NCBI GenBank assembly: GCA_030737875.1
Contig: CM060911.1
Coordinates: 97,298,599 to 97,362,598 of the forward strand
Direction of reading: 5' to 3'
DNA: 64,000 bases
Source: Allium sativum
Lineage: Eukaryota > Streptophyta > Magnoliopsida > Asparagales > Amaryllidaceae
Position numbers and translations under genes: made by a program. Below the pieces are notes generated by a model. It was not told the origin of the DNA, ran no database searches, and worked only from the letters and a program-made list of their open reading frames with translations. Shown here one piece after another: positions 1 to 9,780 of the stretch (position 1 is the stretch's first letter; every line of letters starts with the position of its first letter).

Positions 1-55
1 TTAATATATTGGGTAGATATAGAATCACGCTCTAGTCGCCCGGAGATGAAACTAT

Positions 56-74
56 TGATGACTGTACAACATCA
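56..74 (+). other. Stem-loop with palindromic loop in A internal region
   Basis: Stem TGATG/CATCA (56-60 and 70-74) encloses a loop containing the self-complementary TGTACA (63-68). The same position in B (9187-9217, 15337-15367) and D (47384-47414) holds a longer stem with a different but also self-complementary loop. A kissing-loop dimerisation site is one possible role; this is inference. Confidence 0.4.
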
Positions 75-732
75 GTCGTTTAGGTTCGAGTTTCGAAAGT
101 GTGATGTCTATATATTTCCATTAGACTGGTGTTAGAACCAAAATTAGATAGGGCTTATTGTTGTGATTTGGCATCAAAAATCTGATTTTTGACTATATAT
201 CAAAGTTATGAATTTGAAAAGCTAATCAACTAATTGATTGCTGATTGTGTTGTTTGATTATTGGTGGATTAATTAAAAGTTGAACCATTTAGCCAAATTG
301 TATCAAATAGTGAATTGTATTGCAAATTTGTCGCACTTGCATGCATGTACATGTACTTACACTGAACAGGTCATAGCAAGGAGGCTAGAGAAGAGGAATA
401 AAATTGTTTGCCCGACAAATAGGTACATGTACTGTTTTGTTTGGGTGATGATGATTTTATGAGCCGATTGGCTAGCCGCTTGGCTTTTTGTTTTTCTTTT
501 GGATTGAAGAAGGCCATGGGAGGCTATATGAAATATCCCAAAGTCCCCAGTGCAGGGGAGGTTATGGCGAAATTTTTCGAAAATTTAGGGTGTTAGCCAA
601 ATTTTTGAAAAATTTGAAAAGTTCTTAGAAACTGAAAAGTTGATGAACTTAAGCCGTAAAGAAAATAATGGAAGTTGAGTTGGTTTGTTAAACAACTTTC
701 GGCTTCATTCCTTTTCGGGGACGAAAAGTTTT

Positions 733-745
733 AAGTGGGGGAGAT
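733..745 (+). other. Polypurine tract of element A
   Basis: The purine run AAGTGGGGGAGAT lies immediately before the LTR start TGTAACAACCCGG. The same arrangement occurs at 52212-52224 (D) and, inverted, at 28989-29001 (C) and at the internal edges of B. It would be the primer for plus-strand DNA synthesis and fixes the LTR boundary. Confidence 0.85.
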
Positions 746-1189
746 TGTAACAACCCGGAAATTCTAAGCCAGTTTAAAATTTTTATTTTGGCAATTTTAG
801 AGAATTTTGAATATTTAAAATGGATTATTTTAAATAATAACGACGAGAAATTTAATATGAATAGTATTAGAACGTATATATTTATATAGATCGTCGTTAG
901 AATATAAAATTTTATTTATAATTATAAAAGGAATTGAAAATGGCGTGGTAGTTCGATAATTCGATTTCAAATTTCAATTGAACATACCGGGTGCAAAATA
1001 AACCGGATTTTAGCGAAACCAAAAATATTTGAATCTAAATGAGTATATCTTTCCAATGAAAGTGACGAAAGGCGAGAACGGCGAAGATTTCTACATAAGA
1101 AGATTCGCGGGGTTTGGTTTAGCTATTCGGTGAGAACTCCTCACCTTTAATTTAAATTTCTAGTTAAAAATATATACTAGGATGCCGAC

Positions 1190-1205
1190 GGTGTTTAGTA
1201 GCACC
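1190..1205 (+). other. Conserved inverted repeat GGTGYT-tagt-AGCACC
   Basis: A 6-bp stem with a TAGT loop, next to a TATATA tract. Equivalent copies are at 6332-6347, 12482-12497, 18658-18673, 42744-42759 and 54363-54378. It is absent from the matching place in element C. Confidence 0.5.
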
Positions 1206-1615
1206 CGACACCCGTCGTCCACAGACCTTGGACGGCTTGTATACTTTTTTGTTTGATTTTGATGTGTAGTTGATTGTGTGATGTAATGTGAAAAGAATTA
1301 AAATATTTATGTAGATAAAAATATTTTATAGTTGAAAATATAAATTTTAACATGAATGTGAATAAATAAATATAAACAAATAGGACGATTTGTTTATATA
1401 CACACATTTGACTGATATTGATTGGGACGATAAATTTTAAACATCGCCCAACTGCACAAATAAAATCTGTGTTTGATTATTTGAAACCCCACACGGGTAT
1501 TGGGAGGATATTTGGCGTACACTAATCCCAATTATTTAGCTGTATGTCGATCGATTGGTCGACAGACTGTAAGCGTTAATTATTTATATTTAATGCTTAT
1601 GCAGTTGTGTGGTGC

Positions 1616-1620
1616 ACTCT
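1616..1620. repeat. Left target-site duplication of element B (ACTCT)
   Basis: ACTCT here and at 20864-20868 flank element B exactly. The uninterrupted site is seen in D at about 43139-43143 (ggtgcACTCT followed by agatgatgg), confirming a 5-bp duplication. Confidence 0.93.
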
Positions 1621-3694
1621 TGTAAAAACCCGCAACTTCCCCGTAAAGGAAAGCGTCGGATAGTTCGAGAACAAGCCACAACAGAACGCATACAGAAGGA
1701 CATTTCATTGTATATTACAACAATGCATCAGATTACAAGAATATACAGAGTATAAATGAATATTACACAGAAATATCAGATATTTAAATTACATTTAAAT
1801 ACATAGCAGCGGAAAATAATACAATACACAACTAGAAGAGATATACGGATACAAAGCTTTCCGGATATCGTTCCAGCTGTAAACCAGGATCCTGTGAATA
1901 TAAATCTGCAAAACCAAAACTACTAGCTGCCCGTGTCAAAATAGGGGCACCCAGAGTTTAGGTTAAAACAATAAACTCCAGGTCAGTCATGGGACTGGTG
2001 TGAGAACTAAAACAGTTATTAATCTTTATTTTAAAGTTAGGTAAATCAAGGGACCACGCCGTATAACACAGAACGGGTTTCCTCCCAAGAATACCAGTGC
2101 ATAAAACAAACAGCGCAATGCTAAATAAAGAAAAATGAAGTTGTTATAAGACCCAGGTCCTATCACACAATGCAACGCAAGCCGGGGGATAGGGTTGTCC
2201 CTTATAACAGCCAAAGAATGCTTGATACGTTTTAAAACAAATCATTTGATACTATTATAAGTGCATAGTGTATAAAACAACTTCAAATCATAAGTATCAA
2301 TCATAGGCGGCATGGGTACCATATATCATGTCGCCATATATAGATTTACAAATAAAACCGCAAATGTCACGTATTTGGAAATTGGATTTCCATCTATGAA
2401 CCGAGGCAAAAGATAGTCCTCAACCGGTTCGAGACTGCCTAGCCCGAGTCTCAGGATCAGAGCTCGAGTGACCCTTGGATCGTCAGGGCCGGTCCACCGA
2501 TGTGGATTAAACTTAAACCCTGAACATGCGTTTCCCCGCCCTATGGGGCGTAAATGAACCAACTAAATGACTCCATCGGTTCGAGAACGACCTATCAATC
2601 CGAGGCGCCTCGCAACAACAACAACCACATAAGTCAAACTCGTCAGGGCGTGTAAAACCACTGACGCCACTTCTAACTAGGAAGAAACGCATGCCCTCCC
2701 TGAGGTCCTCTCCCGTTTTTGGTTCATACCGGGTGTGAAACACGCGAAATAAACGTTACACAAAGCTACGCCACAAAGGCCTTGCTTTGATCATCACCAC
2801 AAGACTTTGCTTTTCAACAGAAGCCTTGATCAATTGCCACTTAGGCATGCCACACAGGCAATTCACTCCATGCGTTTGATATCCATCAATATATAACCCC
2901 TGAGCTCGTACGTCTCAGAGAAGGGCGTTAAGCAAGAGAATAAATTCTCCGCCGCCAAACAGATATATATTTAACAGAAATCAAACACACAGACTAAAAT
3001 CCAATGTCAGACACACAGTCCATTTACAAGTCCGTTCTGGGTCTGAACGAAACCGGAGGCACCTAGTACCCCGCATATCCATCGATCTCCAAGCACGCCT
3101 GGACGATCACCAACTGTTTCCATCTTCTTGGGTGTACAGCCCAATCAAGGTCATCAGTAATCACCCAAACGACGTGAAGACTTCCGGTCTTCGACCACCG
3201 TCTTCATCTTCGACACCACGTCGAATAAGTTATTCAGAATGGGATAAACCCGGTCTTTCTGAATAACTCGCGTATATATTATAAAAGTGTTACACAAACA
3301 CAACATACGCCTCATTCCACTTCAGAATATTCTTTTATTCAAATATTCCCATACTTTGGGAAAAGTTCCCATTAATTTTATCCAAGATAAATTCTTTAAA
3401 TTTATTCTTTAATCTCCTTTGAATACCAATTCAAACTAGTCGGGATTAGCGAACCACACCGAAGTAATCATTTATTTTATTTCCCAATCCCAACCTATTC
3501 ATCCCATGAAGTAAAACTGGTAATACTTCATATCTAACACCACAGTGTTATCGGTAAATTCAATTACCATTTCACGTTCAAATCTAATTAAAGATTTAAC
3601 CATCGCCTGGAGCAAAACTGGTGATACTCCATTTTCGATCATTTCAATCTAATTAAAGATTCATTAAAACTCCACTTAGTTTTAATCTTTAACT

Positions 3695-3945
3695 GGGTTA
3701 AAGAATCAGTGTCATTTAAAACACGGTTCACGATAAACCCAAAATCACATTCCATTAATTATTGGGTTAAAGAACAAGTGTTATTTAAAACACTGTTCAC
3801 GATAAACCCAAAAATCAATACCAATTCAATTCCAATTAAATATCGTTTAATTGGCACACTTCATTAAATCTAAATAAAAAGATTTAATCTTTTCTCAACT
3901 GGGTTCAAGAATAGTGTTAGTGAAGACACCATTCACGACAAACCC
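3695..3945. repeat. Three imperfect palindromic modules (GGGTT...AACCC) in B LTR1
   Basis: Units at 3695-3740, 3764-3809 and 3901-3945 each begin GGGTT and end AACCC, with a central inverted repeat of the type AGTGTT...AACACT. Copies recur in LTR2 (about 9868-10120), LTR3 (about 16017-16270), A2 (about 22147-22612), D 5' (about 44399-44984) and D 3' (about 56010-56595). The stem ends are better conserved than the spacers between units. Confidence 0.6.
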
Positions 3946-4799
3946 AAATCACATTTGATATTCAATACAAGGCTCTGAATAGAAAATATATCGGCTTATA
4001 TTCAATATCTAATTCTACGACTAACAAATGTCGTACTGGAAATAACGATATAAATATATATCTTTCAAATTTCCATAACAACATCTGTATAATCACGAAT
4101 TCCAACATCGAAATATTCCAAAGACAATTTCGATTCAAATCAACACCAATGCAATCATTGGAAATTTTGATTATTTTCAAAACCCTTTTCAAATTCAATT
4201 TATTTATTTAAAAATAAATAGAATTATAATTCTAGTTCAAAACTAGTTCATTTCGATAAAAATCTATTTTTATCCTTTCAAATATGGAGTTTTTCATCCC
4301 AATCCTTTCTAAATCATTTCTTATGATTTTACATAAATTATTACTATTTTTAATAATTTTATCAAGGCCCGTACAGCCAATTTTCAACAATGGCCATCGA
4401 ACTGCACTTATAGCGACCTTTTTCAAATTTGATTTGGACATAATTCCAAATCCAACTGTTAGATTTCTAATTTCAAATATTCGTTAGAAAGCTCTTTTCG
4501 ATACGAACCCAACGGTTCCGGTTTTAGGAGAATCCGAAGGTCGGATCTCCCGTAATGTCCGTTTGAAATAAATGGTCGAAATTCACGAACTACCGCGGCG
4601 CGGTGCGTTCTATTCAGGCCATTATATTATATATATAATATATATAATATATATTTCGTCGATTTTCTATTCAAAACGAATTATATAAATAGTTTTAAAA
4701 TTCGTTTCAAAATCTATTTCAACTTCCATTTCAATTCAAAGCAAAATTGAATTCTTGTTTCTAAATTCATTTCTATTCAATTCAAATTTCAATTCAATT

Positions 4800-5500
4800 T
4801 GAATTCATTTCAATTCGCTTTCAATTCAATTTGAATTCGTTTTCAATTCAATTCATTTCGAAATCGTTTTCAATTCAATTCATTCCGAAATCGTTTTCAA
4901 TTCAATTTATTTCGAAATCGTTTTCAATTCACTTTGAATTCGTTTTCAATTCAATTCATTTCGAAATCGTTTCCAATTCAATTCATTCCGAAATCGTTTT
5001 CAATTCAATTCATTCCGAAATCGTTTTCAATTCAATTCATTTCGAAATCGTTTTCAATTCACTTTATTTCGAAATCGTTTTCAATTCACTTTGAATTCGT
5101 TTTCAATTCACTTTGAATTCGTTTTCAATTCAATTCATTTCGAAATCGTTTTCAATTCAATTCATTCCGAAATCGTTTTCAATTCAATTTATTTCGAAAT
5201 CGTTTTCAATTCAATTCATTTCGAAATCGTTTTCAATTCACTTTATTTCGAAATCGTTTTCAATTCACTTCATTTCGAAATCGTTTTCAATTCAATTCAT
5301 TTCGAAATCGTTTTCAATTCAATTCATTTCGAAATCGTTTTCAATTCACTTTATTTCGAAATCGTTTTCAATTCAATTCATTTCGAAATCGTTTTCAATT
5401 CAATTCATTTCGAAATCGTTTTCAATTCACTTTATTTCGAAATCGTTTTCAATTCACTTCATTTCGAAATATTCGATTCAATTCATTTCGAAATATTCGA
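4800..5500. repeat. 27-bp minisatellite in B LTR1
   Basis: About 26 copies of a 27-bp unit built from 'ttcgaaatcgttttcaatt' plus a variable 8-bp part; some units are shortened to about 22 bp. The period is a multiple of three, so long open frames with a 9-residue repeat appear; these are by-products and not genes. The same array is in LTR2 and LTR3. A has only a short degenerate version (about 21165-21350) and D has none. Confidence 0.9.
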
Positions 5501-6331
5501 TTTCAAAATTACTTTTTAATATTCATTTTAAAATGAATAAAATCGATATAAATATCGTTCACGTCAAAATGGCGTCAATCTAATCAACACGGCTTCATAT
5601 ATTGATATTTTCAAATATTCCATTTCGAATATTTCTATTTCAAATATTTCTATTTTAAAACTGGAATGAGGCCCAATCAATTACCATATAAAGTTAATTA
5701 TATGGATTTTCATACAACACATGTATATAATAACATGGAAAATAATCAACCATCAACCAAAGTGCACTACACTGTATAAGCATCAAATATAGATATCCAA
5801 CGCTTAAAACAGCCTGTCAATCAACCGATCGACATATTCAATCAATCGGGATGAGTGAACTTCAAATTTCATCCCAACACCCGTGTGGGGTTTCAAACAA
5901 TCAAACACATATTTTATTTGTGCTGCTGGGCGATGTGTAAAATTTATCGTCCCAATCAATGTCATTCAAATAGGTGTACATAAACAAACCGTCTGGTTTG
6001 TAAATGAATATTTATTTTATTCACTTCACGTTAAAAATTATATTTTTAACGATAAAACATTTTATTTCAACCTATGAATTTCTATTCAATTCATTTACAC
6101 AATAAAATGATATTTTTATTTTCTAACATATTTTAGAAAATTTCGGCGGCATAACGGCACGATACTAGAAACGGGACGAGGCCTAGCCTTATCCCCGGTC
6201 TAGTGAAGGCCCACGCCATTCACACATCATCAAATCAATTCACTTCACCACACAATTCAATTTCAATCAAATAATCCAACTAATCTACGCAACCAAACAA
6301 ACAAGTCCATGGTTTGTGGACGATTGTGTCG

Positions 6332-6408
6332 GGTGCTACTAAGCACCGTTTGCATCCTAGTATATATATATAACTAGAAAAAGAAATTGAAAGGTGAGAA
6401 ATTCTCAC
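6332..6408 (-). promoter_or_regulatory. Hairpin/TATA block, possible core promoter (B LTR1)
   Basis: Two perfect inverted repeats (6332-6347, GGTGCT/AGCACC with 4-nt loop; 6394-6408, GTGAGAA/TTCTCAC) flank an alternating TATATATATA tract. The order is conserved in A, D and, partly, C and F. On the minus strand the TATA tract lies about 30 nt upstream of the GGTGCT hairpin, a spacing that suits a TATA box and start site. The alternative promoter position is the AT-rich stretch before the CT/GC-rich island. Function is inferred. Confidence 0.35.
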
Positions 6409-6514
6409 AGATAGCTATCCTAGCTCCACGGCACTTCTAATGCAGGAAATCTTCGCCAACTCGCCTTTTTGCCGCTTTCGCCCGTATTCTCTACATATGT
6501 AAAAATCAAATTTT

Positions 6515-6830
6515 TACTTCGCTATTCAATATATAAACATCATATTTTTAATTCGAAGTTCAACATATAAAAATCATATTTTTAATTCGAAGTTCAATAT
6601 ATAAAAATCATATTTTTATTTCGAAGTTCAACATATAAAAATCATATTTTTAATTCGAAGTTCAATATATAAAAATCATATTTTTATTTCGAAGTTCAAC
6701 ATATAAAAATCAAATTTTTATCCGAAGTTCAATATATAAAAATCATATTTTTAATTCGAAGTTCAACATATAAAAATCATATTTTTAATTCGAAGTTCAA
6801 CATATAAAAATCATATTTTTACCACTTCTA
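6515..6830. repeat. 34-bp AT-rich tandem repeat in B LTR1
   Basis: About nine copies of a unit 'aattcgaagttcaacatat' followed by 'aaaaatcatattttt'. It sits downstream (in element sense) of the CT/GC-rich island. Further degenerate AT-rich repeats with TTTTAAAAAA and 'atcagtttta' motifs fill 6840-7200. Confidence 0.85.
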
Positions 6831-7237
6831 AATAGTAAAGATTATATTTTTAATACTTTAAAAATATAAGAATCATATTTCACTCCTTCTATTTAATAAA
6901 ATTCCGGCTTTTCTATTTTCAAAATATGATCTTTTCTATTCTAAAAAAGATGTGATCTTTTTCTATTTAAAGTTTAAATCTTTTCCTTTTTTAAAAATTC
7001 AAATCTTCTTCCCTTTTTAAAATCTTAGAATAAAATAAAATCAGTTTTACTTCTTTTAAAAAAAATCAGTTTTATTTCTTTAAAAAAAATCCGTTTTCAA
7101 TCTTTTTTAAAAAAAAATCCGTTTTCAATCTTTTTTTAAAAAAAATCAGTTTTAAAAAATCCTAAAAATCAATCAGTTTTATTTATCCACTATTTATATA
7201 AAATAAAAATAAATTAAATAAATAAATAAAAACTTAC

Positions 7238-7600
7238 AGGGGGGGCGTCAGGCCGGCGGTCGATACTGCGAGGGGGCTCGGGGTTGGTGGCGCTTCGAGG
7301 TGGCGGAGGTGAAGAAGGAGGGGAGGGCGGCGGGAAGGGAGGGCTAGGGTTAGGGTTTTCCTGGGGGTGCGGTGCTCGATTGCCGACCGGGGGGGGGGGA
7401 TGCTGCGCGTTGCGGTCGAGGTGGAAGAGAGGGGGGGGGGGGTCTCCGATGAGGCGCGGTGGCCCTTGGGGAGGGCGGCGGCTCCTCCCCGCCTTCGTCG
7501 CCTCCGTCATCTTCTTCTTCTCTCTCTTTTTTTTTTTCCTTTTTTCTAGAATGAAACGAACGGGGGGGGGGGGGGGGCAGAGCGGGTTTAAGGGGAGGGG
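7238..7600 (-). other. CT/GC-rich exon-like island with splice-donor-like end (B LTR1)
   Basis: On the minus strand this is a C/CT-rich stretch with a plant-leader-like 'aaaaccctaaccctagccc', an ATG at 7510-7508 opening a Pro-rich frame, and an abrupt end at CCCCCCT followed by GTAAGTTTTTA (first intron-like base 7237). The frame is not conserved between copies because C-run lengths differ, so a coding role is doubtful. Equivalent islands end at 13388, 19578, 27800, 38743, 53427 and 59575, always at GTAAG or GTGAG. The long G runs on the plus strand may form G-quadruplexes. Confidence 0.45.
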
Positions 7601-9186
7601 GAGATAATTTTTTTTTTATTATATTTATTTATTTATTAATTATTTAATTTGCAAAGAGTTGACTTTTACATACGACCTCGAAATGAGGCCCACCGCCTAT
7701 CGTCCATAGCGTTCTACCCCCATTCCGAACACAATGGGATATATATCGCAAGTTGATTCGATCGTTTGAATCAGTTTCCATTAAATTTACATTTAAATCT
7801 ATATATTGAATTTTAAACGCGCATTTCAAATTACCTAGGTCACATACGAACTTTAAAAATTCCAGAAAAATATTTTCTAGCTTCGTATTGACGATACGGT
7901 CCTAACAAAACTAGTTTCGTCGAATTCTGAGACCGTTTGAAAAATGGCCAATTTCCAGTCGATTAAAATCAACTGAAACTGGTCAAACGCGTTTTCCTTT
8001 GCCACACTCACATATTGATTCGAAAAATTATGAAATTTGAAACCTAGCAATAACTTAACATCACGGACCCAACAAAACTGGTTTCGTCGAAATCCGAGGT
8101 CGTTTGCAAAATGTCCATTTTTAAGGGCCTGAATTCCATAGCGACTATTCAGAATTTTCAACTGGACATATCTTTTGATTCCCGCTACGAACTTTCGATT
8201 TTTCGGATTCGTTGGAAAGATATTATCAATTAGATCCTATCATTTTTGGTTTCACCAAAATCCGGATTGTTTTGCACCCGGTACATTCAATTGAAGTTTG
8301 AAATCGAATTATCGAACTACCGCGCCATTTTCAATTCTATTTATAATTATATATAAATATTTATATTCTAACGACGACGCGTATAATATATACGTTCGAA
8401 TTCTATTCAAAATAAATTTCTCGACGATATTATTTAAAATAATTCATTTTAAATAATCGAAATTCGCTAAAATTGCCAAAATAAAAATTTCAAACTGGCC
8501 CAGATTTTGCGGGTTATTACAATCTCCCCAACTTAAAACTTTTCGTCCCCGAAAAGGAACAAAGTCGAAAGTGGTTTGATTATCCAACTCTACGTTCGAT
8601 CTGGCTTTCATTCTCCAATTTTTAGTTTCTGAGAATTTTTCTAAAATCTCAAAAATTTGGCTAACACCCTAAATTTTTGAAAAATTTCGCCATAACCTCC
8701 CCTGCACCGGGAGCATCGGGGAATTTCAAATAGCTTCCCCGGTCCTTCAGATCTCAGAAAGAAAAAGAAAAGGCCAAGCGGCTAGCCAATAGGCTCACAA
8801 AATCATCATCACCCAAACAAAACAGGAAATTATGTAGTAAACATGTACCTGTTTGTCGGGCAAACCAATTTTATTCTCTGGCTCTAGCCTCCTTGCTATG
8901 ACCTGTTCAATGATATACATGTATATGCAAGCAGATGCGACCAATTTTCAATACAATTCAATATTTGATTCAATTAGGCTAAATGGTTCAAAATTATCAA
9001 ACAATTAAACAAACAACACAATCATCAATCAATTAATGAATTAGAGTTTCAAATTCATAATTTTGATATATATAAAGAATATCATATTTTGATGCCAAAT
9101 CACAACAATTAGCCCTATCTAATTTTGGTTCTCACACCAGTCTAATGGAAATATATAGATATTACACGTTTGTCACTCGAATATAA

Positions 9187-9217
9187 ATTCTGATGATGAT
9201 ATATCAATCATCAGAAT
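9187..9217. other. Stem-loop with self-complementary loop (B internal 1)
   Basis: An 11-bp perfect stem (ATTCTGATGAT/ATCATCAGAAT) around a loop containing GATATATC. D keeps the stem core CTGATGAT/ATCATCAG but has a different palindromic loop. Same structure at 15337-15367. Confidence 0.5.
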
Positions 9218-9420
9218 CACTCCCGGGCGACTAGAGCGTAATTCTATATCTATCCAGTATATTAAAATTTCGAATACACGCGGATCAGACGTATACGCAA
9301 AATCTATATATACTGGATTGTCCACATCAATATAAATAAATAACCAAATACGAATAGTTGATTTAGATTTTCAAAACAAAATTTGTTCTCATTTGAAAAA
9401 TATACTCTTCACACTCGTTC

Positions 9421-9478
9421 TAGGATACTACTGATCCCATCTCTAACGAGTCATTCCATTGGGTATTACTAATCCAAT
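9421..9478 (-). other. Twin hairpins downstream of the PBS (B internal 1)
   Basis: In element sense, hairpin 1 is 9478-9458 (stem ATTGGAT/ACCCAAT, loop TAGTAAT, one mismatch) and hairpin 2 is 9439-9421 (stem TGGGAT/ATCCTA with a G-U pair, loop CAGTAGT), 18 nt apart and about 61 nt from the PBS. Counterparts are in D (47111-47169) and C (33656-33714). Confidence 0.6.
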
Positions 9479-9539
9479 ATCTGATGAATTCTTTCGTATG
9501 GTTCTAATGTGTCTTGTTCTCTGAGCTTTGTAAACCAAA

Positions 9540-9551
9540 GCTCTGATACCA
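9540..9551 (-). other. Primer-binding site, element B (between internal 1 and LTR2)
   Basis: Minus-strand TGGTATCAGAGC, complementary to the 3' end of plant initiator Met tRNA, two bases from the LTR terminus at 9554. It marks LTR2 as a 5'-type LTR for internal 1. Confidence 0.9.
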
Positions 9552-9553
9552 CG

Positions 9554-9780
9554 TGTAAAATAGCCGACGAAATCCGGTAGGCTTTGCAACCATCCCTTCA
9601 TCCCCCAAGCAGCAGGTAAAACCCACCGTGGCTTTCACATGGTCCCCCAGTTACTTGTTTTACGGCGACCCTTTCGAGTCTCCCGGCCACTGCCTAACCA
9701 ACCCCCACCACAAGGGACATGTGGGGGTAAGAGTCTCCCGTTCGCCACCAAACCGCGAAGCGAGAACCCCCATCACGACT
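9554..9780 (-). other. Substituted U5 end of LTR2
   Basis: About 225 bp of GC-rich sequence replaces the 2-kb end present in LTR1, including the region where D carries its poly(A) signals. It keeps a TGTAAAA terminus and a correct PBS next to it. Origin not recognised; capture by template switching from another retroelement is one explanation. Confidence 0.6.

Larger units (their letters stand above)
1..745 (+). mobile_element. Element A internal region, 3' part (non-autonomous LTR retrotransposon)
   Basis: This is the downstream part of the short internal region of element A. It aligns by eye with the internal region of D (from about 47331 to 48126, resuming at 52199) and, reversed, with both internal regions of B. 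It contains a block with the complement of the phrase 'cgccataacctcccctgcac' that is shared by all of them. It ends in a polypurine tract directly abutting the 3' LTR. No gag or pol homology is visible, and the longest frames are short and not shared. By comparison with D, about 290 bp of internal region plus the PBS and the 5' LTR of A should lie left of the window. Confidence 0.85.
746..1620 (+). mobile_element. Element A 3' LTR, segment 1 of 3
   Basis: Starts with TG right after the PPT and aligns with the first part of the D 3' LTR (52225 onward). About 330 bp in, it skips from the homologue of about 52.5 kb in D to that of about 54.3 kb, so the CT/GC-rich island and most of the AT-rich tandem repeats found in B, D and F are deleted here. 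It holds the conserved hairpin block (1190-1205; one C-to-T change turns a G-C pair into G-U). It breaks off at ACTCT (1616-1620), the target of element B. Without inserts the A 3' LTR is about 4.7 kb. Confidence 0.88.
1621..8521 (-). mobile_element. Element B LTR1 (3' LTR, long form, 6.9 kb)
   Basis: Starts TGTAAAAACCCGC on the plus strand and ends GGTTATTACA before the inverted PPT. In element orientation (right to left) it has: LTR start, CT/GC-rich island (7590-7238), AT-rich repeats (about 7230-6515), hairpin/TATA block (6408-6332), a 27-bp minisatellite (about 5500-4800), a TATA-rich stretch, three ~46-bp imperfect palindromes (3945-3695), and a 2-kb end (3617-1621) matching the U5-side half of A3, D and C. 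LTR2 and LTR3 lack this 2-kb end. No supportable gene lies inside. Confidence 0.9.
8522..9553 (-). mobile_element. Element B internal region 1
   Basis: Lies between LTR1 and LTR2. Begins on the left with an inverted PPT (8522-8534, one base different from the A/D form) and ends on the right at a PBS (9540-9551). No gag-pol, and no frame worth calling. It shares the 'cctcccctgcaccgggagc' block with the A and D internals and with the LTRs of C. Contains twin hairpins (9421-9478) and a palindromic-loop hairpin (9187-9217). Confidence 0.88.

Noticed and set aside
4800..5500. CRISPR-like regular spacing
   Set aside because: Units are contiguous tandem repeats without unique spacers, and the context is plant LTR retrotransposons.
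4831..5583. Long overlapping open frames with a 9-residue repeat (also at 11007-11732 and 17156-17908)
   Set aside because: They exist because the 27-bp minisatellite has a period divisible by three; several frames are open at once and flanking sequence is non-coding.
7214..7607. Pro/Arg-rich and Gly-rich frames in the GC island
   Set aside because: Homopolymer length changes shift the frame between LTR1, LTR2 and LTR3, and C, D and F islands do not encode the same protein.
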